This document shows positions 1 through 5,861 of a DNA stretch of 5,861 bases, piece by piece. The stretch's first letter is position 1, and every line of letters starts with the position of its first letter. The notes below the pieces were generated by a model, which saw nothing but the letters and a program-made list of their open reading frames with translations, searched no databases and was not told the origin of the DNA. The position numbers and the translations under genes are program-made. Origin of the DNA: Hymenobacter sp. (GTDB lineage Bacteria > Bacteroidota > Bacteroidia > Cytophagales > Hymenobacteraceae); assembly GCA_025362615.1 (NCBI GenBank), contig JANYFQ010000431.1, positions 1-5,861 on the forward strand, read 5' to 3'.

Positions 1-1005
1 CTGCATTTCTGGCCGAAGGTCAAAATATCGTACCCCACCGAATTGCGCGGGCAGGCCTACGTGGGGTCGCTCAACTGGCTGCTCTGCGCCGGCTGCGTGG
101 GCGTGACGCTCTACTTCCGCGAGTCGGGCCGGATGGAGGCCGCCTTTGGGCTGGCCGTCACCGTCACGATGCTCATGACCACCGCCCTGCTGGCGTATTA
201 CCTCTGGATGCGGCGCGTGAACGTCATCGCCCGCACGGCCCTCATCGGCCTCTACGTCGTCATCGAGGGGGCTTTTCTGGTGGCCAACCTCCGCAAGTTT
301 CCCGAAGGCGGCTGGCTGAGTGTGCTGCTGGCGGCCGTCATCCTGGCCGTAATGGTGGGCTGGATTGAGGGGCAGCGCATCCGCAACGACCTCACCGAGT
401 TTGGGCCGCTGGCCGACTGGCTGCCGACGCTCAAGGAGTTGAGCGGGGACGAGTCGGTGCCCAAGTACGCCACGCACCTGGTGTACCTCACCAAATCGGC
501 CGACCCGAAGCTGGTCGAGAACGGCATCATCCACTCCATTTTCAAGAAGCGCCCCAAGCGGGCCGATGTCTATTACCTCGTCCACGTCCACACCACCGAC
601 GACCCTTATACCCGCCGCTACCGCGTCGAGCACATCGTGCCCCAGGACCTCATCCGCATCGATTTCTACCTCGGCTTTCGCGTCGACCAAGCCGTGAATT
701 ATATGTTCCGCCAGGTCGTCGGCGACCTGGTGCGCAACCACGAAGTTGATATCAAAAGCCGCTACGAAAGCCTGCGCGGCCAGGACGTGGTGGGCGACTT
801 CCAGTTCGTGCTGCTCAACAAAACGCTGCCTTTTCAGCACCTCCTCAAAGGCTGGAGCCGGCTGGTGCTGCGCCTGCACGGCGGCCTCAAGTGGCTGGGC
901 GCAAGCGAGCAGGAAAGCTTTGGGCTGGATAACTCCTCGTTCGCCGTCGAAAACGTGCCGTTGCAAATGCCCAACCGGCCCGAGCTGCAGCTCACGCGGG
1001 AGTAG
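1..1005 (+). CDS. kup: KUP-family potassium uptake transporter, C-terminal part (5' end outside window)
   Basis: This is the C-terminal 334 residues of a KUP/HAK/KT-type transporter, which by family knowledge imports K+ (commonly K+/H+ symport) across the inner membrane. The frame is open from base 1 (LHFWPKVKISYPTE...) and ends at TAG 1003-1005. The TTG at 43 is not a real start, because family-like sequence continues upstream of it. In visible numbering, hydrophobic helices lie at about 24-39 (NWLLCAGCVGVTLYF), 48-69 (FGLAVTVTMLMTTALL), 80-97 and 104-121. These match the last membrane helices of the family, including the typical 'NW-L...YFR-S--MEAA-GLA-T-TMLMTT' signature. A soluble tail of about 210 residues follows (122-334), the cytoplasmic domain usual for KUP. 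Roughly half of a normal protein of 620-660 residues is present. The gene converges on the channel gene on the other strand. No frameshift or missing segment is visible. Confidence 0.93.
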   Translation: MHFWPKVKISYPTELRGQAYVGSLNWLLCAGCVGVTLYFRESGRMEAAFGLAVTVTMLMTTALLAYYLWMRRVNVIARTALIGLYVVIEGAFLVANLRKFPEGGWLSVLLAAVILAVMVGWIEGQRIRNDLTEFGPLADWLPTLKELSGDESVPKYATHLVYLTKSADPKLVENGIIHSIFKKRPKRADVYYLVHVHTTDDPYTRRYRVEHIVPQDLIRIDFYLGFRVDQAVNYMFRQVVGDLVRNHEVDIKSRYESLRGQDVVGDFQFVLLNKTLPFQHLLKGWSRLVLRLHGGLKWLGASEQESFGLDNSSFAVENVPLQMPNRPELQLTRE

Positions 1006-1060
1006 TGGGTTTGGGGCCTTTGCTGCTCCTTGCCAATCACTACCGCACAACTACGGCCCC

Positions 1061-2422
1061 TTACTGCGCCGCGCCCGGCACCAATTCGCCGCCAACGCGC
1101 CGGAGGCGGGTTTCGGCCTCTTTGGCCTGGTAGCGGATGTCGAGCAGGCGGGTAGCCGCGTCGAGGCGTGCGCGTTGGGCCTCGCGCAGGGCCAGCGGCG
1201 TGAGCAGGCCGAGGCGGTAGCGCTCGAAGGCAATGTTGGCGTTTTCCTGGGCCAGCTTGATGTTGTCTTCTTCGAGCTGCAATAGCTGGAGGCGGTTCTG
1301 GTAGCGGATGAAAGCCTGGGCCGTTTCGGCATCGAGCTGCAACGCGGTTTGGCTTAGGCGCAGGCGGCTTTGCTCTTCCCCGATGCGGGCGTTTTGCTCC
1401 TGGCGGCGGCGGTTGAAGCCGTCGAAGAGGGGCAGCGCCGCCTGCACCCCGTAGTTGAAGCCCTGCACCTGGTTGGTGCTGGCGGTGAGGACGGTGCCGG
1501 CAAAAGCGGCGTTGTTGATGTTGCGGGTGAGGCCGTAACCGCCCACCAGCCCCAGTTGCGGGAAGCGAGCGGCCCGCAGCAGGCGGCGGTCGTAGGTGGC
1601 CACGTCCACGCCCAGCCGGGCCTGGGCCAGGCGGGGGTTGCGGGCCGCCAGGTTTTGGGCCACTTGGTCGGCGCGCAGGTCGCGGGCCACCACAATGCTG
1701 TCGGAGGCCCGAAAGTCCTGGCGCGGGGTGCGGCCCAGCAGGGTGTTGAGCGTGATTTTGGCCGCCGCCAGGGCTTCCTGCTGCTGCACGAGCAGGCTGC
1801 GGTCGGCGTTGTAATCGACGCGGGCCGTCAGCACCTCTACTTTGGCGCTCACGCCCACGTCCACCCGGGCCTGGGTGAGGTCGATGCGGGCCTGGCCGAT
1901 GCGCTGGGCTTCTTCGAGCGCCGCTATTTTGCCGGTTTCGCGCACCACGGCAAAGTAGGCGTTGGTGATGTCTTCCACGGTTTCCTCCACCGTGGCGCGG
2001 GTAATTTGCTGCTGCTGCCCGCGCAGGGTTTTCAGCCGGTCGTGGGCGATGAACATCCCCAGGCCGTCGAACACCGTCCAGCCCAGCGTCGCGTTGGTAT
2101 TGAAGGCGTTGGACGTGGCGCCGTTCACAATGCGTGGGGCGTTGTCGCCGAACTGCTGGTTGATGTTGTTGTTGTTGAACGTCCGGGTCAGGTTGCCGGT
2201 GAGGCGGGGGAGCTGGCCGGCGTTGCCCCGGCTCACGTTGTTGCTGGCAATAACCTCGTCCTGCTGCGCGAGCAGGATGCCGTAGTTGTGCGCCAACCCT
2301 TCCGCAATAGCCTGTTGCAGCGAGAGCGGGGCCGCCGGGGCCACGGTAGCGGGCGGCGCCAGTTGCTGGGCCTGGGCGAGGGCGGTAGTCAGCAGGAAAA
2401 AGAGAAGCAAAAAACGGGGCAT
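1061..2422 (-). CDS. TolC-family outer-membrane efflux channel
   Basis: This 453-residue outer-membrane factor should form the trimeric exit duct of a tripartite efflux pump. The chosen start is the ATG at 2422. It gives an ideal signal peptide (MPRFLLLFFLLTTALAQA, probable cleavage after residue 18), and the longer frame up to 2503 only adds translation of a repeat. The two internal halves of the TolC fold are visible. The first has LSLQQAIAEGLAHNYGI near 33-49 and the strand motif WTVFDG at 115-120. The second has the matching LPLFDGFNRRRQ, with FDG at 333-335. Each is followed by long Ala/Gln/Arg/Glu-rich coiled-coil helices. The conserved 'ERYRLGLLTPLALREAQ' segment lies near 400-416. A short Asn run (NNNNIN, 83-88) sits between predicted strands. 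The gene is downstream of the RND pump on the same strand, 192 bases away, so co-function is very likely and co-transcription plausible. No Shine-Dalgarno sequence is seen, as is usual in Bacteroidota. The gene ends with TAA at 1063-1061. The substrate cannot be read from the sequence. Confidence 0.93.
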   Translation of the reverse strand: MPRFLLLFFLLTTALAQAQQLAPPATVAPAAPLSLQQAIAEGLAHNYGILLAQQDEVIASNNVSRGNAGQLPRLTGNLTRTFNNNNINQQFGDNAPRIVNGATSNAFNTNATLGWTVFDGLGMFIAHDRLKTLRGQQQQITRATVEETVEDITNAYFAVVRETGKIAALEEAQRIGQARIDLTQARVDVGVSAKVEVLTARVDYNADRSLLVQQQEALAAAKITLNTLLGRTPRQDFRASDSIVVARDLRADQVAQNLAARNPRLAQARLGVDVATYDRRLLRAARFPQLGLVGGYGLTRNINNAAFAGTVLTASTNQVQGFNYGVQAALPLFDGFNRRRQEQNARIGEEQSRLRLSQTALQLDAETAQAFIRYQNRLQLLQLEEDNIKLAQENANIAFERYRLGLLTPLALREAQRARLDAATRLLDIRYQAKEAETRLRRVGGELVPGAAQ

Positions 2423-2454
2423 GAGTGGTTGTAAGCTAGTATTACGCGGTAACT

Positions 2455-2602
2455 GCGGTTGGCGCGGGGCTGTGCCCCGTGCCGAAGTGCTGCGGGTTTT
2501 CAACCCGCCCCCCAGGCCGAAATCGTTGCACCGAGCCGTTCAACGATTGCAGGCTGGAAGCCTGCGGCACTTCGGCACGGGGCACAGCCCCGCGCCAACC
2601 GC
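2455..2602. repeat. BIME-like composite palindrome: two inverted REP-like units
   Basis: Two units of about 54 bases face each other: 2455-2508 and 2549-2602. The outer 36 bases (2455-2490 against 2567-2602) are perfectly complementary. The inner 18 positions match at 12, and all six differences are transitions. Each unit folds alone into two hairpins. One has the 6-bp stem CGGGGC/GCCCCG (2465-2479 and 2578-2592). The other has a 7-bp stem with a 3-base loop: GCGGGTT-TTC-AACCCGC at 2492-2508 and GCAGGCT-GGA-AGCCTGC at 2549-2565. The 40-base spacer carries a further 8-bp stem, AATCGTTG/CAACGATT (2521-2528 and 2541-2548). This is the architecture of bacterial interspersed mosaic elements built from REP units. 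The element starts about 12 bases past the RND stop codon and ends about 32 bases before the channel start. It could protect the 3' end of the pump mRNA or reduce read-through into the channel gene. Both roles are inference. Confidence 0.85.
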
Positions 2603-2614
2603 GTCATATCGGCC

Positions 2615-5600
2615 CTAAGCTGGCAAGGCCGGTTCGGCTTGTTTCGCCCCCTGCCTGTGCTTTTTGGCCGTGGCGAAGTACGAGTACATCACCGGCACTA
2701 CGTAGAGCGTAAGGCCGGTGGCGAAAAACAGACCGCCCACCACCCCGATGCCCATGGCCCGGCGGCTGAGGGCCCCCGCGCCGGTGGCAATGGCAATGGG
2801 CAGAATGCCCAGAATGGCGCAGAGCGACGTCATCAGAATGGGCCGGAAGCGGGCCGTGGCCCCTTCCACCAGTCCGGTCAGGTAGTCCACGTTGTGGTGC
2901 TCGACGCGCTGGTTGGCAAACTCCACGATGAGGATGCCGTTCTTCGTGACGAGCCCCACGAGCATGATGATGCCGATTTGCGAGAACAAATTCAGCGTCT
3001 GGTTGAAGTACCACAGGCTGAGCAACGCGCCGGAAAGGGCCAGCGGCACCGTCACCATGATGACGAGCGGGTCGCGGAAGCTCTCGAACTGGGCGGCCAG
3101 CACCAGGTAAATCAGCACCAGGGCCAGGCCGAAGGCGAAGAGCAGCGAAGAGGAGCTTTCCTGGAAGTCGCGCGAGGCGCCGGCCAACTCCGTCGAGAAG
3201 GTGTCGTTGAGGCTTTTATCGGCAATGGCCTGCATGGCGGCGATGCCGTCGCCCAGCGTTTTGCCGGGCGCGAGCGAGGCCGAAAACGTGGCCGAGTTGT
3301 AGCGGTTGAAGCGGTAGAGCTGGGGCGGCGTGCTGCTCTCTTCGAGCCGGATTACGTTGTCGAGCTGCACCAGTTGGCCCAGGTTGTTCTTCACCGACAG
3401 CAGGCGCACGTCCAAGGGCTGGTTGCGGTCGGCGCGGGCCACCTGACCGATAATCTGGTACTGCTTGCCGTTGCGGATGAAGTAGCCGTAGCGCTGCCCG
3501 CTCAGGCCCGCCTGCAAGGTTTGCGAAATGCTTTGCACGCTTACGCCCAGGCTCTGGGCCTTCGCCCGGTCGATGTTGACGCGCAGCTCGGGCTTGTTGA
3601 ACTTCAGGTTCACGTCCACGAACTGGAAGGTGGGGTCGAGCCGGGCCGCGTCCAGAAACCTGGGTACGGCCTCGCGCAGCTTGTCGAAGTCCTGGTTTTG
3701 CACCACAAACTGCACCGGCAGGCCGCCCCCGCCCGAGCCAATGCTCTGGTCCTGCGACACCGACGTGCGGGCCGCCGAAAGCCGCTTCACGCCGGCGCTC
3801 AGGCCCTTGGCGATGTCGTCCTGGGTTTTCGGGCGCTGGTCGGCCTCCACCAGCAGCACCCGGGCAATGCCCGCGTTGGAGCCGCCGCCAAAGCTCGGCG
3901 ACGTGACGGCGAACACGCTGCTCAGGTTGTTGCCGCCCACCGAGTCGGCCACCAGCCGGGTAGCCTCGGCCATGTAAGCGTCCATGTACTCAAACGAAGC
4001 ACCTTCCGGGCCGGTGGCGTTGAGGTTGATGCGGCTGCGGTCTTCCACCGGGGCCAGCTCCGAGGGGATGGCTTTGAGGAAAAACCAGATGCCCGCGCCC
4101 GTGCCCGCCACCACCAGCCAGGCCAGCCAGCGGCGGCGCAGAAACGTGAGCAAGCTGCTGCGATAGGCCCCCACCAGGCCCTGAAAAAAGGGCTCCGTTT
4201 TGCGGTAAAACCAGTTGTGGGTTTGCTGGCGGCGCAGCAGCCGGGCGCACATCATGGGCGTGAGCGTGAGCGACACGAAGGCCGAAATCAGCACCGAGCC
4301 GGCCACCACAATGCCAAACTCGCGGAACAGCCGCCCGGTGATGCCCGTCAGGAACACCACCGGCAGAAACACCGCCGCCAGCACCACCGTGGTGCTCACC
4401 ACGGCCATCAGAATTTCTTCCGAGCCCCGGATGGCGGCCGTTTTGGGGTCTTCGCCCTCCTCAATGCGGGCGTAAATATTCTCCAGCACCACAATCGCGT
4501 CGTCCACCACCAGCCCGATGGCCAGCACAATGGCCAGCAAGGTCAGCACGTTGATGGAAAAGTCGAGCAGGTACATCACGAAGAAAATGCCCACCAGCGA
4601 CACCGGAATAGCCACCACCGGGATGATGGTGGAGCGCCAGTCGCGCAAAAACAAAAAGATGATGACCACCACCAGCCCAAACGCCTCCAGAATGGTGTGC
4701 TCGACCTCGGTAATTGACTTGCGGATGAACACCGAGTTGTCGAAGCCCGGCTTGAGCACCAGGTCCTTGGGCAGGTCTTTGGCGTACTGGGCCAGGCGTT
4801 GGTTGAAGGCGTCGGCAATCTCAATCTGGTTGGAGCCCGGCTGCGGAATGATGGCCAGGCCCACCATCGGCACGCCGTTTACCTTGAAGATGGTTTGGTC
4901 ATTTTCGGGGTACAGCTCGGCGTAGCCGATGTCGGAGAGGCGCACCAGCGAAACGTCGTCTTTGCGGATGATGAGGTCGTTGAAGTCCGCCACCGTCGAG
5001 AGCCGGCCCATGGTACGCAGCGTGAGCTGGGTGTTCTGGCCCTGCACGGCCCCGCTGGGCAGCTCCACGTTTTCGCGGGTGAGGGCGGCCTGCACGTCCA
5101 CCGGGCTCACGCGCAGGGCCGCGAGCTTCACCGGGTCGAGCCACAGGCGCATGGCGTATTTCCGCTCGCCGTACACCCGCACTTCCGACACGCCCGGAAT
5201 GGTCTGGATGCGCTCCTTGAGCGTGTTGTTGGCGTAGTCGGTCAGCTCCAGCAGCGTGCGCCGGTTGCTGCTGAGGTAGGTCAGCACGATGGGCTGCGAG
5301 TCGGCGTTGGCCTTGCTCACCACCGGCGGGTCGATGTCGCGCGGGAGGCGGCCCTGGGCCCCCGATACTTTGTCGCGCACGTCGTTGGCGGCGCTTTCCA
5401 GGTCGGCGTCGAGGTCAAACTCCACCGTAATCTGGGTGCGGCCGTCGCGGCTGTTGGAGGTCAGGTTTTTGATGCCGGCAATGCCGTTGAGGGCTTCTTC
5501 GAGCGGCTCCGTCACTTGGCCCTGCATCACGTCGGCCGAGGCCCCGGTGTAGCTCGCCTGCACCGTAATAATGGGCGGGTCCACGCTCGGGTACTCCCGA

Positions 5601-5701
5601 ATGCTCAGGTAGCGAAACCCGATAACGCCGAAAATGACGATAATCAGGCTCATGACGATGGCGAGAACCGGGCGGTTGATGCTGGTGCTGGATAAGCTCA
5701 T
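2615..5701 (-). CDS. RND efflux pump inner-membrane subunit (HAE-1/AcrB family)
   Basis: This complete 1028-residue proton-driven pump resembles AcrB (1049 residues) in length and plan. It should take hydrophobic or amphiphilic compounds from the periplasm or inner membrane and pass them to a TolC-type channel. The start at 5701 gives the classic N-terminus MSLSSTSINRPVLAIVMSL (TM1 about 12-29), then REYPSVDPP. A large periplasmic porter/docking region covers about 31-335, TM2-TM6 about 338-487, and TM7 about 525-542. A second periplasmic region follows at about 543-850, then TM8-TM12 at about 852-1008. The proton-relay residues are all present: D400 and D401 in GLVVDDAIVVLEN, K920 in LVTKNGILIVEFAN, and R951 and T958 in RFRPILMTSL (AcrB D407, D408, K940, R971, T978). 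The Asp-Asp pair and the Lys point to HAE-1 rather than a heavy-metal pump. The region equivalent to the AcrB switch loop reads SPSFGGGSNAGIA (601-613). A Gly-rich GSGGGG lies at 655-660. The exact substrate is not predictable. Translation starts after an A/T-rich TATAAATTT without a Shine-Dalgarno sequence. Confidence 0.97.
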   Translation of the reverse strand: MSLSSTSINRPVLAIVMSLIIVIFGVIGFRYLSIREYPSVDPPIITVQASYTGASADVMQGQVTEPLEEALNGIAGIKNLTSNSRDGRTQITVEFDLDADLESAANDVRDKVSGAQGRLPRDIDPPVVSKANADSQPIVLTYLSSNRRTLLELTDYANNTLKERIQTIPGVSEVRVYGERKYAMRLWLDPVKLAALRVSPVDVQAALTRENVELPSGAVQGQNTQLTLRTMGRLSTVADFNDLIIRKDDVSLVRLSDIGYAELYPENDQTIFKVNGVPMVGLAIIPQPGSNQIEIADAFNQRLAQYAKDLPKDLVLKPGFDNSVFIRKSITEVEHTILEAFGLVVVIIFLFLRDWRSTIIPVVAIPVSLVGIFFVMYLLDFSINVLTLLAIVLAIGLVVDDAIVVLENIYARIEEGEDPKTAAIRGSEEILMAVVSTTVVLAAVFLPVVFLTGITGRLFREFGIVVAGSVLISAFVSLTLTPMMCARLLRRQQTHNWFYRKTEPFFQGLVGAYRSSLLTFLRRRWLAWLVVAGTGAGIWFFLKAIPSELAPVEDRSRINLNATGPEGASFEYMDAYMAEATRLVADSVGGNNLSSVFAVTSPSFGGGSNAGIARVLLVEADQRPKTQDDIAKGLSAGVKRLSAARTSVSQDQSIGSGGGGLPVQFVVQNQDFDKLREAVPRFLDAARLDPTFQFVDVNLKFNKPELRVNIDRAKAQSLGVSVQSISQTLQAGLSGQRYGYFIRNGKQYQIIGQVARADRNQPLDVRLLSVKNNLGQLVQLDNVIRLEESSTPPQLYRFNRYNSATFSASLAPGKTLGDGIAAMQAIADKSLNDTFSTELAGASRDFQESSSSLLFAFGLALVLIYLVLAAQFESFRDPLVIMVTVPLALSGALLSLWYFNQTLNLFSQIGIIMLVGLVTKNGILIVEFANQRVEHHNVDYLTGLVEGATARFRPILMTSLCAILGILPIAIATGAGALSRRAMGIGVVGGLFFATGLTLYVVPVMYSYFATAKKHRQGAKQAEPALPA

Positions 5702-5861
5702 AAATTTATACAGGACTTAGGCTAAGGGCGTTTTGCGCCGTGAAGCTGTCTCTAAAATCGGCGACGATGAAGCTGGCGCTGGCGCGCGTTTTTAACGCGC
5801 TGCCGCCTGGCTTCGCGTCTCCGACGCGCGGCTTGAACGAGGGGGCCGCCCTTTGCGCGAG
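5702..5861 (-). other. Upstream region of the RND gene, no recognisable gene
   Basis: These 160 bases lie 5' of the pump start and reach the window edge. Next to the start codon, on the minus strand, is TATAAATTT. It is A/T-rich and lacks a Shine-Dalgarno sequence, which fits initiation in Bacteroidota. A small hairpin (GGCG/CGCC, 5727-5739) and the REP-like pair at 5784-5828 fill much of the rest. An 8-base direct repeat TGAAGCTG occurs at 5741-5748 and 5768-5775. One minus-strand frame is open from the edge down to TAA at 5708-5706 (51 codons, ...KPRVGDAKPGGSALK...). Its sequence runs through the hairpins and does not look like the end of an adaptor protein, so I do not call it a gene. It could still be the tail of a gene entering from the right. 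No convincing promoter (TTG / TAnnTTTG pair) was found. Confidence 0.5.
5784..5828. repeat. REP-like pair of short hairpins upstream of the RND gene
   Basis: Two perfect short palindromes stand 13 bases apart. GCGCGTT-TTT-AACGCGC (5784-5800) has a 7-bp stem and a 3-base loop. CGCGTC-TCC-GACGCG (5814-5828) has a 6-bp stem and a 3-base loop. The first has the same stem length, loop length and TT/AA closing pairs as the hairpin at 2492-2508. The second has the same loop, TCC, as the minus-strand reading of the hairpin at 2549-2565. I read this as a diverged relative of the REP-like units between the pump and channel genes. The alternative is that it is an unrelated pair of GC-rich hairpins. It lies about 80-130 bases upstream of the pump start. 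Confidence 0.6.

Noticed and set aside
1013..1060. GGGGCC (1013-1018) paired with GGCCCC (1055-1060) as a terminator
   Set aside because: It has only 6 bp around a 36-base loop and no T-run, too weak to call.
2159..2179. GTT trinucleotide run in the channel gene as a phase-variable repeat
   Set aside because: It has only four AAC codons plus a near-match, and in-frame triplets cannot switch the gene off. It simply encodes an Asn run.
1370..2434. A 354-codon plus-strand open frame antisense to the channel gene
   Set aside because: It is low-complexity Gly/Ala/Val/His sequence opposite a well-supported TolC-family gene, as expected of antisense frames in GC-rich coding DNA.
2455..2602. Reading the palindrome as insertion-sequence terminal repeats or a CRISPR
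   Set aside because: The space between the arms is only 40 bases with no room for a transposase, and there are no direct repeats with regular spacers.
2459..4717. A 752-codon plus-strand open frame antisense to the RND gene
   Set aside because: Its translation is His/Gln/Arg/Ala-rich with no recognisable fold, it starts in the palindrome, and it mirrors the GC-rich codons of a pump gene with every family motif intact. It is a shadow frame.
4799..5695. A 298-codon plus-strand open frame antisense to the pump N-terminal half
   Set aside because: It has no family resemblance and lies wholly within the pump gene, so it is a shadow.
5703..5710. TAAATTTA-like box just before the pump start as a Bacteroidota -7 element (TAnnTTTG)
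   Set aside because: It abuts the ATG, lacks the final G, and has no TTG about 20 bases upstream. It is better seen as an A/T-rich initiation region.

Overview
This GC-rich window most likely comes from a member of the Bacteroidota, probably Cytophagales of the Hymenobacter type. The support is the style of the three proteins, the lack of Shine-Dalgarno sequences before the starts, and a high GC content combined with short interspersed palindromes. The genus is an inference from family resemblance, not from a search.

Layout, left to right. Positions 1-1005 (+) hold the 3' half of a KUP-type potassium transporter, cut by the left edge. After a 55-base convergent gap, a minus-strand efflux block follows. 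It comprises a TolC-family outer-membrane channel (1061-2422) and, transcriptionally upstream of it, a full-length HAE-1 type RND pump (2615-5701). The 192 bases between the pump stop and the channel start are mostly filled by a 148-base composite palindrome (2455-2602), made of two inverted REP-like units around a short spacer. The 160 bases upstream of the pump (5702-5861) hold no recognisable gene, but contain a second pair of REP-like hairpins (5784-5828).

The pump and channel would act together as two of the three parts of a tripartite drug or solvent efflux machine, the pump in the inner membrane and the channel in the outer membrane. The periplasmic adaptor (HlyD/AcrA type) is not in the window. 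In this phylum it often lies directly upstream of the pump, which here would be just beyond the right edge. The KUP gene is an unrelated neighbour on the opposite strand.

I found no clear undescribed system. The most interesting non-coding signal is the palindrome family. The two arms of the 2455-2602 element are identical over 36 bases and then diverge only by transitions. Several of these differences preserve base pairing inside each arm's own hairpin. A third hairpin upstream of the pump shares the same 7-bp stem and 3-base loop design, with a further compensated change.
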